A DNA stretch of 50,583 bases, from positions 99,209 through 149,791 of the forward strand of contig JAENYU010000004.1 of NCBI GenBank assembly GCA_016841625.1. The letters are read 5' to 3'. Position 1 is the stretch's first letter. Each line of letters begins with the position of its first letter. This stretch comes from Methanobacteriota archaeon. Lineage in GTDB: Archaea; Halobacteriota; Methanosarcinia; Methanosarcinales; Methanosarcinaceae. Positions 1 through 8,568 of the stretch are shown piece after piece. The position numbers and the translations under genes are program-made. The notes under the pieces were generated by a model. It worked only from the letters and a program-made list of their open reading frames with translations. It searched no databases and had not been told where the DNA came from.

Positions 1-2
1 TC

Positions 3-770
3 ACAGTTACGGTCAATAATGTTGCACCAACTCCAGAAGCAGGAGCAGACAAAAACGCTGATGAAGGTGAGACTGTTAGCTTCTCCGGAAGCTTTGCAGA
101 TCCAGGTACTGCAGACACCCAAACCTTCGAATGGGACTTTGGTGATGGCAATAAGGCAACAGGAACCGAAACAACACATGTCTATGCAGACAATGGAGAC
201 TACACTGTAACTTTGACAGTAACCGATGATGATGGTGGTATTGGAACCGATACGCTCACAGTTACGGTCAATAATGTTGCACCAACTCCAGAAGCAGGAG
301 CAGACAAAAACGCTGATGAAGGTGAGACTGTTAGCTTCTCTGGAAGCTTTGCAGATCCAGGTATTGCAGACACCCATAACTTCGAATGGGACTTTGGTGA
401 CGGCAATACGGCAACAGGAACCGAAACAACAAATGTCTACACTGATGATGGTACCTACACTGTTACTCTCACAGTAACCGATGATGACGGTGGTGTTGGA
501 ACCGATACACTCACAGTTACGGTCAATAACGCGGTTCCAGAGGTAGACGCAGGTGTTGACTTATTTGTGAATGAAGGAGACCTTGTAGATTTCTCCGGTA
601 TATTTACAGATGCTGGTGTTGTTGACACTCACACAATTGAGTGGGACTTTGGTGATGGTAATAATGCATCAGATTCTCTAACTCCGTCTCATATTTACGT
701 AGATGATGGGGTTTACACAGTCACATTAACTGTTACTGATGATGACGGTGGTGTTGGAACCGATACACTC
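3..770 (+). repeat. Tandem PKD-encoding DNA repeats (255, 255, 258 bp)
   Basis: The block beginning with CACAGTTACGGTCAATAA recurs near bases 2, 257, 512 and, slightly changed, near 770. The first two units differ at only a few positions, which points to recent duplication or gene conversion. The repeats are in frame and probably continue to the left of the window. Confidence 0.9.
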
Positions 771-1826
771 GCAGTTACGGTCAATAATGTTGCACCAGCT
801 GTTACTGCAACTGGGTCTGAAATCTCTGAAAATGGTATTGCAACAGTTTCCGGTACCATCTTTGATCCGGGAATCATCGATACTTTTGAAGTGGCAATCA
901 GTTGGGGTGATGGAAATACTAATACAGTCTCCTATCCTGCTAGTAGTACCATATTCAGCGAGACTCACCAGTACATGGACGATGACCCAAGCGGCACATC
1001 ATCTGATGATTACACGGTGAGTGTAAAGGTAACAGACGATGATATGGGCGAAGGGACTGCATGTACCTCAGTTACGATCAATAATGTTCCTCCTGAGGTT
1101 AATGACATCAATTCCCCAGTTGATCCGATACAAGTTGGAACACCAGTAACGGTTGATTCTACCTTTACAGATGCTGGAACCCTTGATACCCACACAGCAG
1201 TTTGGGATTGGGGTGATGATGCTTCGGATGAAACCGTAATAGAAATCGGTGGAACAGGCACAGTTAGTGGGACGCATACATATTCCTCTGCAGGCATCTA
1301 TGAAATCAAACTGACAGTTACCGATGATGATTTGGGATCTGATTACTCAGTTTCCAACTACATAGTCATCTATGATCCTGAAGGAGGATTTGTTACCGGT
1401 GGTGGGTGGATTAATTCTCCAGAGGGAGCCTATGCACCTGACCTCACTCTCGTAGGCACTGCCAACTTTGGTTTTGTTTCAAAATACAAGAAGGGAGCCA
1501 CTGTGCCAACAGGTGTTACCCAATTCAATTTCCAGGTCGCAGACCTGAATTTCCATTCGGACGAATACGACTGGCTGGTAATTGCCGGAGCACGCGCACA
1601 ATATAAGGGTACAGGCACAATCAATGGAGAAGGCGTATATGGCTTCATGTTAACTGCCATTGATGGTGAACTTATTGGTGGCGATGGCACTGACAAATTC
1701 AGAATCAAGATCTGGGACAAAAACACTGATGCAATTGTGTATGACAACATGCTTGACGCAGAGGATACTGCCGAGCCAGCTACGGAACTTCAAGGAGGGT
1801 CAATAAAAATTCATCAGGATAAGTAA
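3..1826 (+). CDS. PKD-repeat surface protein with post-COAP-1 C-terminal domain (5' partial)
   Basis: The frame is open at the left edge, so the N-terminus and any signal peptide lie outside the window. At least four PKD-type beta-sandwich repeats are visible, each with a WDFGDGN core and a TVTLTVTDDDGG strand. The first units repeat every 255 bp (85 residues) and are almost identical at DNA level; later ones diverge, including one with WDWGDD. From about base 1380 the protein changes to a globular C-terminal domain starting GGFVTGGGWINSPEGAY and containing FHSDEYDWLV and DKFRIKIWDK, which I recognise as the post-COAP-1 type found on archaeal and bacterial surface proteins. PKD arrays usually act as spacers or adhesion modules outside the cell; that role is inferred. 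No C-terminal anchor is seen after the last domain. The stop is followed by a hairpin and T-tract. Confidence 0.9.
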   Translation, partial: TVTVNNVAPTPEAGADKNADEGETVSFSGSFADPGTADTQTFEWDFGDGNKATGTETTHVYADNGDYTVTLTVTDDDGGIGTDTLTVTVNNVAPTPEAGADKNADEGETVSFSGSFADPGIADTHNFEWDFGDGNTATGTETTNVYTDDGTYTVTLTVTDDDGGVGTDTLTVTVNNAVPEVDAGVDLFVNEGDLVDFSGIFTDAGVVDTHTIEWDFGDGNNASDSLTPSHIYVDDGVYTVTLTVTDDDGGVGTDTLAVTVNNVAPAVTATGSEISENGIATVSGTIFDPGIIDTFEVAISWGDGNTNTVSYPASSTIFSETHQYMDDDPSGTSSDDYTVSVKVTDDDMGEGTACTSVTINNVPPEVNDINSPVDPIQVGTPVTVDSTFTDAGTLDTHTAVWDWGDDASDETVIEIGGTGTVSGTHTYSSAGIYEIKLTVTDDDLGSDYSVSNYIVIYDPEGGFVTGGGWINSPEGAYAPDLTLVGTANFGFVSKYKKGATVPTGVTQFNFQVADLNFHSDEYDWLVIAGARAQYKGTGTINGEGVYGFMLTAIDGELIGGDGTDKFRIKIWDKNTDAIVYDNMLDAEDTAEPATELQGGSIKIHQDK

Positions 1827-1868
1827 TGTTTTTGCTTTTTGAATTTAAAAAAGGAGAATTTTGAAGTA

Positions 1869-1895
1869 AAGGGAGTTATTCTCCCTTCTTTTTTT
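1869..1895 (+). terminator. Hairpin plus T-tract terminator
   Basis: AAGGGAG (1869-1875), a five-base loop and CTCCCTT (1881-1887) form a 7-bp perfect stem followed by CTTTTTTT. It lies 43 bases after the PKD gene stop. Archaeal termination mainly needs the T-tract; the stem is extra support. Confidence 0.7.
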
Positions 1896-2012
1896 AATTT
1901 CAAATTTTTTTCTTTTTATCGACATACTTTTTTGACATTTACAGTTCTTCAAACCGCATAACCTCAAATCTAAAATAGCTTACAACCGCATATTCTAATC
2001 AGGTGCAAGCTT

Positions 2013-2237
2013 ATGACCTGAAAGGAACGCATCATTATTGACCCTGCAGTTCTTGCAGGCAAACCGATAATAAAAGGCACACGCCTTGCAGTTGAATTCA
2101 TTATTGACCTGCTGGCTCATGAATGGTCTGAGGATGAGATTCTGAGGAACTATCCCGGTTTGACTCATGAAGATATTCAAGCGTGCCTTAGCTATGCAAG
2201 CGATTTGCTCCAGGGAAAAAGAGTTTATTTACTTTGA
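2013..2237 (+). pseudogene. DUF433 antitoxin-like gene with an early in-frame TGA
   Basis: Codons from 2025 to the stop at 2235-2237 encode a nearly full DUF433 protein: DPAVLAGKPIIKGTRLAVEF, then a helical part with YPGLTHEDI and LSYASDLLQ. DUF433 proteins are small winged-helix antitoxins of VapB type, usually paired with a PIN-like toxin. The only ATG in frame (2013) is followed by ACC and then TGA at 2019-2021. No ATG, GTG or TTG lies between that stop and the conserved domain. Reading ATG ACC CTG AAA would restore the family start, so a lost C and a gained A or G nearby are the simplest explanation. No partner toxin follows. It is probably inactive, unless translation starts at a rare codon such as ATT. 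Confidence 0.65.
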
Positions 2238-2284
2238 GGCTTGAAGCGATCGTCTATTGAATTACTTTATTTGAAAGAAAGGCT

Positions 2285-2635
2285 TTATTTGAAGTATTTT
2301 TCTTCCAGTATAATTTCAATCTCTTTTTTCAGTTCAGGCAGCCTTTCATTTGCGGTTTTCCACACCACGTTCAAATCCACACCGAAATAAGCGTGTATCA
2401 TTACATCGCGAGTTCCTGCAATTTTTCTCCAGGGAACAGAAGGATATTCCTTCCTGATCTCATCAGGAATATGTTTTACAGCCTCCCCGATTATTTCAAG
2501 TGCATGCCTTACGGCAAAAGTCGTTTTTTCGTCGGAAACGAACTCATCAAAATCCATTCCTTCAATAAAACTTTCACAACTTTCAATAGTATCAAGGATA
2601 TCCTGCAGATAATCTCTGATAGTGCGCTCTGTCAT
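2285..2635 (-). CDS. hepT: HepT-like ribonuclease toxin (DUF86), first copy
   Basis: This 116-residue all-helical protein carries the HEPN RNase motif R-X4-H-X-Y as R76, H81 and Y83 (RDVMIHAY), in the usual place after the EIIGEAVKHIPDEIR helix. HepT proteins are toxins of MntA-HepT systems that cut RNA; their partner MntA silences them by adding AMP to the tyrosine of this motif. The start overlaps the mntA stop by 4 bp, so the two are co-translated. Family assignment is firm; activity in this organism is inferred from the intact motif. Confidence 0.92.
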   Translation of the reverse strand: MTERTIRDYLQDILDTIESCESFIEGMDFDEFVSDEKTTFAVRHALEIIGEAVKHIPDEIRKEYPSVPWRKIAGTRDVMIHAYFGVDLNVVWKTANERLPELKKEIEIILEEKYFK

Positions 2636-2964
2636 ACCTGCACGACCTCCTCTATTATCCTTTTCCCGATCGTCGGCTTCAGCGCACTTTTCATTACAAG
2701 GTCCACTTTCACTCCCAGCATATCCGAAAGGTCCTCTTTAAGCCCGATGAATTCAAAGAGATCAGGTGTTTTAGAAAATTCTACAAGGACGTCGAGGTCG
2801 CTATCCTCTTTTTGTTCCCCCCGGACGTAAGACCCGAAAATTCCCAGATAGCTGATGCTATATTCATTTGAAAGTTCCGGGAGATGCTGCCTTAGAATTT
2901 TTGTGAAATATGCCGCATCGTTTGCTTTTTCGCCTTCTGGTTTGGGGGTGGTCCTGACTGTCAT
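2632..2964 (-). CDS. mntA: MntA-like nucleotidyltransferase antitoxin, first copy
   Basis: This 110-residue minimal nucleotidyltransferase has the GSX10DXD motif: G44-S45, then D56 and D58. A short N-terminal tail precedes the domain. In characterised MntA-HepT modules the enzyme transfers AMP from ATP to the tyrosine of the HepT active site and so neutralises the toxin. The gene comes first in the pair and overlaps hepT by 4 bp, the standard order. Confidence 0.92.
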   Translation of the reverse strand: MTVRTTPKPEGEKANDAAYFTKILRQHLPELSNEYSISYLGIFGSYVRGEQKEDSDLDVLVEFSKTPDLFEFIGLKEDLSDMLGVKVDLVMKSALKPTIGKRIIEEVVQV

Positions 2965-3189
2965 GTGGAATCAGAGGTTCTGGCTTTTAATTGTTGTTCG
3001 CAAAAGTGTTCCTGTAATATATTTTTATGTTCAGTATTTAAAAGTAAGTCTTGATCATATCCTGAATTACTCCTTTTATCAAAAACACATGCCTCGCGGT
3101 CAGGTAAATATACAAAAAAGGTTATACCTGAAAGGAAGATAAATGCATATAAAAACAGGTTTCAGGTTTTTCCCGGAAAAGGTGATTAT

Positions 3190-3357
3190 GTGACCGTTAC
3201 GCATGGACAATACATGGTTGATGAAAATGGGGAAAAAGTGGCGATTATTCTTCCAATAGAGGAATATGAAAAAATGAAAGAGGATCTCCACGATCTGGCT
3301 ATCGTTGCAGAAAGACGTAACGAGAAGACCATTAGTTTTGAAGAGATTAAAAGATAA
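3190..3357 (+). CDS. Small Phd/YefM-like antitoxin, apparently orphan
   Basis: A 55-residue frame starting at GTG 3190 reads VTHGQYMVDENGEKVAIILP and then an EEYEKMKEDLHDL helix with a charged tail ending FEEIKR. This looks like the small antitoxins that pair with RelE or ParE toxins: an N-terminal DNA-binding part and a C-terminal toxin-wrapping helix. A short overlapping ATG TGA lies at 3188, so GTG is the best start. No RelE-like gene follows; 16 bases after the stop the opposite-strand hepT copy ends. The family call is by pattern only, and the toxin may have been lost. Confidence 0.55.
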   Translation: MTVTHGQYMVDENGEKVAIILPIEEYEKMKEDLHDLAIVAERRNEKTISFEEIKR

Positions 3358-3372
3358 TTGTAAAAGTAATTT

Positions 3373-3801
3373 TCATTCGGTTTCTTTCTTCTCAATATAT
3401 TCCAGCACATACCCCGCAAATTCCTCAAAATCCCCAAGTTTTTCGGTCAGAAATTCTTCCAGAACCCCAAGGTCAACTTCATCATACATGTGGACGAGCA
3501 CATTCCTGAACCCGGCGGCAGGTGCGAATTTTTCTGCAAACTTTTTCGGGATGATCGAATGTTTACCCAGGACAAGGAAAGTACTCCTATAATCTGCAGG
3601 CCTTTCGAATCCTTCTTCCGAGATGATGATTTCCCCGATATCTATAGCACTTTCTATGGCAAGCTGGAAGTTTCTCTCGACTGCACTTCGTTTCTCGTAG
3701 TCGTATTCCAGGTCCATGGTTTCGGGATCAAGGGACTTGAGGTAATCAACGCACCTTTTCATGGAACTTAATTTTCTGAGAATCGCGTCCGAACTTTTCA
3801 T
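3373..3801 (-). CDS. hepT: HepT-like ribonuclease toxin (DUF86), second copy
   Basis: This 142-residue helical protein has the R-X4-H-X-Y motif as R99, H104 and Y106 (RNVLVHMY). It is longer than the first copy and little like it outside the motif, so it belongs to another HepT subgroup and is not a recent duplicate. Its start lies one base after the stop of the second mntA, and the two form a compact minus-strand operon. An RNase toxin silenced by AMPylation is expected from the family. Confidence 0.92.
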   Translation of the reverse strand: MKSSDAILRKLSSMKRCVDYLKSLDPETMDLEYDYEKRSAVERNFQLAIESAIDIGEIIISEEGFERPADYRSTFLVLGKHSIIPKKFAEKFAPAAGFRNVLVHMYDEVDLGVLEEFLTEKLGDFEEFAGYVLEYIEKKETE

Positions 3802-3802
3802 T

Positions 3803-4249
3803 TCAGGAAAATCCCCTTTCTTTAAATCGCTTTACAAATTCCCTGTTCAAAAAGTCCTCATGGTACTTCCGGTCATAGTACCTTGACATAATATAAGGCT
3901 CCACTTCCAGTTTCAGCGCGTGATCCCTCTCAAAAAGAAGGCAGTTAGGTTCAATGATTTCAAAATTAAGGACCGGTGTGGCGTCGTTCATGACTACCAG
4001 ATCTACTTTGTTGGTTTGCAGGAAAGTGGAGAGGGAAGCGGTTAGTTCGAGCCTTTTTTCGAAACGTTCTTTTTTACTGAGACTTCTGGAAAGATATACT
4101 CCGATATCAATATCGCTTAGGGGCCCTTCTGTGCCTTCGGCTGTCGAACCGAAGAGATATGCAAGTTCTACATATTCCCGTGCCTTAAAAAATTCCGGGA
4201 GCACGGTACACAGAACCTCTTTCCCTACCTTTCGCATTGTAAAGCCCAT
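3803..4249 (-). CDS. mntA: MntA-like nucleotidyltransferase antitoxin, second copy
   Basis: The 148-residue protein has an intact GSX10DXD motif (G34-S35, D46 and D48 in LFGSTAEGTEGPLSDIDIG). After the catalytic domain comes a C-terminal extension rich in charged residues (YIMSRYYDRKYHEDFLNREF), typical of the longer MntA type. ATG at 4249 is used here; ATG at 4237 (MRKVGKEV) is an alternative. It precedes its hepT partner by one base. The module is independent of the one at 2285-2964. Confidence 0.9.
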   Translation of the reverse strand: MGFTMRKVGKEVLCTVLPEFFKAREYVELAYLFGSTAEGTEGPLSDIDIGVYLSRSLSKKERFEKRLELTASLSTFLQTNKVDLVVMNDATPVLNFEIIEPNCLLFERDHALKLEVEPYIMSRYYDRKYHEDFLNREFVKRFKERGFS

Positions 4250-4654
4250 TACATTTTTCTCTATGTCCTATTCTTTCAAATACATTATGTTGTAGAACGG
4301 TTTAAATCTCTGCTCTGGAGATCTGGATCTTCATACGTTTTTTACATTTCTGCTTTTCAACTTCAAACTGTTTGGTTTTTTATTCACTTTACATTCTACA
4401 ATTTCTAATTAATTCTGCTCCGTAAAGTTTTACTTTTTAGGCCTTGATGTTTGTAGAACCTTCAAATATTTTTATTTGAATTTTTCAGGTTTCACTTTGT
4501 GTTGATCTAATTTTCAAAAATCTGTATCCATACTTTATTTCCGTTTAGTTTGGACATATATTTTCTAAGTTATATAAATAACTTTATAAGATTATCACGG
4601 AATAAACTCATTCAATGTAAACCGTTTATGGAATATGAACTAAAGGTAGGATAT
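4250..4654. other. A+T-rich spacer with TATA box
   Basis: I see no gene here. TATATAAATA at 4571-4580 lies about 75 bases before ATG 4655 and would place transcription start near 4605. That rules against the longer upstream start at 4550 for the next gene, because the TATA box would be inside it. Confidence 0.5.
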
Positions 4655-5536
4655 ATGAATACAAAAGTAAAGTTTCTATTGATATCGGTTTTATTTTTCT
4701 CATTGGTTTTGTCAGGTTGTGTAAGTCCTTTTCAACCGGAAGAGTCTTCCAGTGACGAAGCGCAAAGTGAGGTCAGCCAGTTGAATGACTCCCTTACTTC
4801 TACCAATTCGTCGGGCGACTCACCTGAAACTTCTCAAGCCATAGGCAGCGGAGAAGAGATTTCAGGGAATGCGGATAAGGAAGAGTATGGGGCATTTCCG
4901 AACCTAAAGTCGGAATCAGACACAGTACCTTCACTTATTCGTTCCGTTAAATTGTTCCCGGCTAATGCCACTGCGGGAGCTGCCATCGACATTAGTGTGG
5001 AAACAGCACCTGAGGTTGAAGAGGTTGATGCAAATGGGGGAGATGTCCTCTTTGCAAATAGCAATGGTATATGGAAGGGCAGCATAACCGCTCCATCCGG
5101 GGTCGGTAATTATGTCCTGGAGATAACTGCCAGGGATGCTGATGGGAACAGCGCTGAAGTTTCCGTTCCTTACAATGTGTTCCTACTTGAGGGTGGAGCT
5201 AACATAGCTGTACTGCCAAGGGCAAATAACGTTACTGCCGGGGAAGAGGTCTTACTCAATATCAAAGTCAAAAATACTCAGAACATTGATGACGTTTTCA
5301 GGATTTCTCTTGATGACAGTGCCAGTGGAGTTCCCGTCGGCTCACAGGCAGATATTGAGTGGTTTGAATGGACAGAAAAAACCGTGGAGCTTAGAGCCGG
5401 GCAGGAGGTCCTTTTTCCCCTGAGTATTCAGGTGCCTGAAGGAGTCACTTCCGGGTACAGGCTCTTCAGGGCAAGAATGGTGTCAGAGACTTCACCGGTG
5501 CAAAGCCTTGCTACGGGCTATCTCGGAATAACTTGA
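4655..5536 (+). CDS. Exported lipoprotein with Ig-like C-terminal module
   Basis: This 293-residue protein begins with a basic start, a hydrophobic run and a lipobox ending LVLSGC with Cys22, so it should be a membrane-anchored lipoprotein on the outside of the cell. Residues 23-85 are a Ser/Thr/Asp/Glu-rich linker. From about residue 88 come two beta-rich units: one with SITAPSGVGNYVLEITARDA and one with KVKNTQNIDDVFRISLD, resembling CARDB-like or Ig-like folds. The same two units form the C-terminus of the protein at 6775-8403. AAAGGTAGG lies 4 bases before ATG 4655. Function is unknown; surface binding or scaffolding is a guess. Confidence 0.85.
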   Translation: MNTKVKFLLISVLFFSLVLSGCVSPFQPEESSSDEAQSEVSQLNDSLTSTNSSGDSPETSQAIGSGEEISGNADKEEYGAFPNLKSESDTVPSLIRSVKLFPANATAGAAIDISVETAPEVEEVDANGGDVLFANSNGIWKGSITAPSGVGNYVLEITARDADGNSAEVSVPYNVFLLEGGANIAVLPRANNVTAGEEVLLNIKVKNTQNIDDVFRISLDDSASGVPVGSQADIEWFEWTEKTVELRAGQEVLFPLSIQVPEGVTSGYRLFRARMVSETSPVQSLATGYLGIT

Positions 5537-5896
5537 TGTGTAGAGTTTATTAACTAATTTTCATTTTTACTTTTTTTATTTTTCTTTTGATTTCAACTAG
5601 ATACAATTTAAAATTTTATTTAATAAATCAATAACAATTTTAAGAAACTTTGTTTCCTAAAGTTTTAGGCATTGAATTATTACTGTTATAGAATATTATA
5701 CAAAATAATTGATATATGAGGGAATATATAAACTAATTTCCGTTTAAACTTTTGAAAAGAAGAGAAATTCAGAATAGTTTATCAGATACAAGTTTTACAG
5801 CTAAACTGCCTGTATTCATCAATTGATCTTCCACTTTATAGATGATTTGATGCTTCATTCCACAGATTTTGGTCACATAAATTTGAGGTGGTATTT
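5537..5896. other. A+T-rich spacer with TATA box
   Basis: There is no supported gene. GGAATATATAAACT at 5721-5734 is a good TATA box about 165 bases before the next start, which implies a long leader. Confidence 0.45.
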
Positions 5897-6436
5897 GTGC
5901 TAAAAATAAAAAATTTAGGGTTTGGAATCCTCGTTTTGTTGCTGATGGTAAATACCTGCTCTGCTGAATTTTCACTATTAGTCAGTCCTGTAAATACAGA
6001 GCTTGTGAGCCCCGGAGAGTCAATAAGTTACAATGTAATTGTAAATGATAGTGATGATGGTGAGTTTATTGTAACAGAAAATGTTAATCTCTCAATTAAT
6101 AGGACAATTGAATGTCCTTCCTCGATTGATGAGGATTATTGGAGTCCTGATTGGGAATATATATTTAATCCTTCAGAAGTCAGAATAGACCTCCCAGGCT
6201 CCAATTTTTCAGTTTTAACACTCGAAGTCCCCGCTGACGTAGTTCCAGGAACTTATAATCATATAGTTGAAGCAAAAGTATGGAATGAGTACGATACTTT
6301 AGAACCAAGTATAATCCAGACGGTCGTGATTAACACAGATGTCAACAACATTCCAGAGTTCCCTACTGTAGCACTCCCAATGCTTGCGGTTTTTGGTCTT
6401 GTGGCCATATTTGGAAAGCGGAAGAACAAAGTTTGA
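5897..6436 (+). CDS. PEF-CTERM surface protein
   Basis: The 179-residue protein has an N-terminal signal segment (LKIKNLGFGILVLLLMVNTCSA), a beta-rich body with many Asn-X-Ser/Thr sites, and a C-terminal tripartite sorting tail: the motif IPEFPTVALP, a hydrophobic helix, then the basic cluster KRKNK. This tail matches the PEF-CTERM signal, processed by archaeosortase in methanogens, so the mature protein is expected to be cut near PEF and attached to a lipid or S-layer partner. GTG 5897 is chosen because GAGGTG (5885-5890) lies 6 bases upstream; GTG 5888 overlaps that site. No archaeosortase gene is in the window. Confidence 0.88.
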   Translation: MLKIKNLGFGILVLLLMVNTCSAEFSLLVSPVNTELVSPGESISYNVIVNDSDDGEFIVTENVNLSINRTIECPSSIDEDYWSPDWEYIFNPSEVRIDLPGSNFSVLTLEVPADVVPGTYNHIVEAKVWNEYDTLEPSIIQTVVINTDVNNIPEFPTVALPMLAVFGLVAIFGKRKNKV

Positions 6437-6774
6437 CGAAGATTTGATGCTCTGGAATGCGGGATACCATTTTCTTGTACATTTATTTCGTGTGATTAGT
6501 TAAGGATCTTGCAAACGTTCGATATATTTTCACCTACAATAAAATCCATAACCCTCTTCACGACCAACATCAATACCGTTTCTATGATTATCACCCATCT
6601 GAATACTTATGATGAAGGATCATCTATTTTGATTAATTCCACTGTTTCCTAAATATCTGAACTAATTTCAATTAAATTATGAATAATGAAAAAATATAGT
6701 TAAGTGTAAATACATTGAAAAACATTTTTACAATTTATATATTTGTAGAGCTACTCGATAATGTGGGAACAAAT
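6437..6774. other. A+T-rich spacer
   Basis: I see no gene or clear repeat. Several short TATA-like stretches occur around 6640-6700. Confidence 0.3.
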
Positions 6775-8403
6775 ATGAAAAATAAACCTCTTAAAAATTG
6801 TTTTTGTTTACTAATATTGTTGCTTTTAGCACTTGTTTCTCCGGTTGGAGCAGTTGTTGATTCTTCGTGCAGCATAGTTCTGGAACCGAACGCAAAATAC
6901 GTATATCCCGGAGATACGTTCACTGTAACCATAAGTATTGACCCACAATCTGTAGAAGTTTACGGGTTACAGTACGAAGTTGTATTTGATCCAAATATCT
7001 TTGAAGCATTGTCCCAGTCTCAGGGATCTTTCCTCTCTTCGGATGGTCAGCATACGTATATGGTTCCTAAAACATATCCTGAAAAAGGTGTGGTTCTCTA
7101 CGCAGAATCAAGATACGGGGTAAAGACTGGGGTTTCCGCACCTGGTGTCGCTTCAACGATTCAATTTAAGGTGAATGACACAATCTCATCCTATGGAATT
7201 AAAGAGATCCTCCTTGATAATGTTCTAATTGTAGATTCAAATCTTCTATTTACTAGTTTTGATTCCAGTACCGGGACAGTTGTCTTGATGGAGCCGGTTG
7301 TTTCTGATTTCACTGCCAATGTCACTGAAGGTGAAACTCCATTAACAGTTGGGTTCACCGATACTTCTATGAACGCTGTTTCGTGGCACTGGGATTTTGA
7401 CAGTGACGGTTTAGTGGATTCTGGGGTGCAGAACCCCGAACATACGTACACTGAATCTGGTGAGCATACTGTTTCCCTAATTGTAGCAAATGAACTCGGT
7501 ACCAACGACACCTCTACAAAAACCATCACTGTTTACGGTGTTCCTGTTTCTGATTTCACTACCAGTATCACTGAAAGCGAAGCTCCATTAACAGTTAAGT
7601 TCACCGATACTTCTACGAACGCTGTTTCGTGGTCATGGGACTTTGACGGTGACGGTTCTGTGGATTCTGAGGTTCAGAATCCGGAATACACATACAATGA
7701 ACCCGGTGAGTATATTGTTTCCCTTACCGTAGCAAACGAACTCGGTACCATCGATACGGAAACGGAAATCATCACGGTTAAAAGTCAGCCAGTTGATGAG
7801 CCTCCTGTCATCAATTCTGTAAATCTGTTCCCTGCCAGCACGATTCCAGGCACTACAATACATGTAAATGTGGATGCCATGGATGAGCTTGAAGTGATCA
7901 AAGTGGATGCAGGGGACGTTTCACTTGTTAAAAAAGACGGTATCTGGCAGGGCAGCATAACCGCTCCCAATGAACTGGGAGACTATTCCCTGTCAATAAT
8001 TGCCAGGGACGCCGTCGGCAACACCGCTGAAACTTCAGTCCCATATCATGTTGTCCGAGTTGAGGGTGGTGCCAGTATATCCGTATCGCCTAGATTCAGC
8101 AGAGTCAGTGCAGGAAATGATGTTTCCTTAACTATCAAGGTAAAAAATACCCAGAACATCGATGACATTTTCAATGTCAGGATAAACACTGACGGGCTAC
8201 CAGAATCATATTCTGCGAACCTTGCCGGTTTCAGCTGGACTGAAAATGAGGTCAAGCTCAGAGCAGGAGAAGAAAAGGTATTCCCGCTAGAGGTGAATGT
8301 TCCTGCAGGGGCTCCTCGGGGTTTTAAGCTCTTCAGGACGAATGTGGATTCTGAGACCACATCAATATATGGGACCAGTGTGGGGTATTTATTAGTATCG
8401 TGA
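6775..8403 (+). CDS. Secreted cohesin-like/PKD protein
   Basis: The 542-residue protein has a signal peptide (LKNCFCLLILLLLALVSPVG). Next is a cohesin-type beta domain (about residues 28-175) containing YPGDTFTVTISID, YGLQYEVVFDPNIFEAL and a late GTVVLMEP strand. Two PKD domains follow, with SWHWDFDSDGLVDSG and SWSWDFDGDGSVDSE. The last 200 residues repeat the module of the lipoprotein at 4655-5536, sharing SITAP, ARDA, SVPY and KVKNTQNIDD. Cohesins bind dockerin partners; whether this one does is unknown and no dockerin is seen here. ATG 6775 is preferred to TTG 6715 because the signal peptide follows it directly. There is no C-terminal anchor. Confidence 0.87.
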   Translation: MKNKPLKNCFCLLILLLLALVSPVGAVVDSSCSIVLEPNAKYVYPGDTFTVTISIDPQSVEVYGLQYEVVFDPNIFEALSQSQGSFLSSDGQHTYMVPKTYPEKGVVLYAESRYGVKTGVSAPGVASTIQFKVNDTISSYGIKEILLDNVLIVDSNLLFTSFDSSTGTVVLMEPVVSDFTANVTEGETPLTVGFTDTSMNAVSWHWDFDSDGLVDSGVQNPEHTYTESGEHTVSLIVANELGTNDTSTKTITVYGVPVSDFTTSITESEAPLTVKFTDTSTNAVSWSWDFDGDGSVDSEVQNPEYTYNEPGEYIVSLTVANELGTIDTETEIITVKSQPVDEPPVINSVNLFPASTIPGTTIHVNVDAMDELEVIKVDAGDVSLVKKDGIWQGSITAPNELGDYSLSIIARDAVGNTAETSVPYHVVRVEGGASISVSPRFSRVSAGNDVSLTIKVKNTQNIDDIFNVRINTDGLPESYSANLAGFSWTENEVKLRAGEEKVFPLEVNVPAGAPRGFKLFRTNVDSETTSIYGTSVGYLLVS

Positions 8404-8411
8404 AAAAGGAA

Positions 8412-8440
8412 ATGAAATCCGTATTAAGAGGGGATTTCAT
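8412..8440 (+). terminator. Hairpin after the cohesin/PKD gene
   Basis: ATGAAATCC (8412-8420) and GGATTTCAT (8432-8440) make a 9-bp perfect stem with an 11-base loop, 9 bases after the stop. A T-rich stretch comes further on (8479-8495). It may end or stabilise the transcript. Confidence 0.45.
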
Positions 8441-8568
8441 AAACAGGAAGTTTTGGAGGAGTTTTCACAACTTCTCCTATTTTGTTTTCAAATCCCTTTT
8501 TGACCTTGTTGAAAAATCATAAAAGTTATTATGTAAACAGTTGATTCTGTACCCACGAACCGCAATGA

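Noticed and set aside
2019-2021. TGA in the DUF433 gene as selenocysteine
   Set aside because: Methanosarcina is not known to use selenocysteine, the codon sits at position 3 of a family without catalytic selenium, and nearby indels explain the stop.
4550-4654. Longer start of the lipoprotein gene at 4550
   Set aside because: It would put the TATA box inside the gene and a 35-residue tail before the signal peptide.
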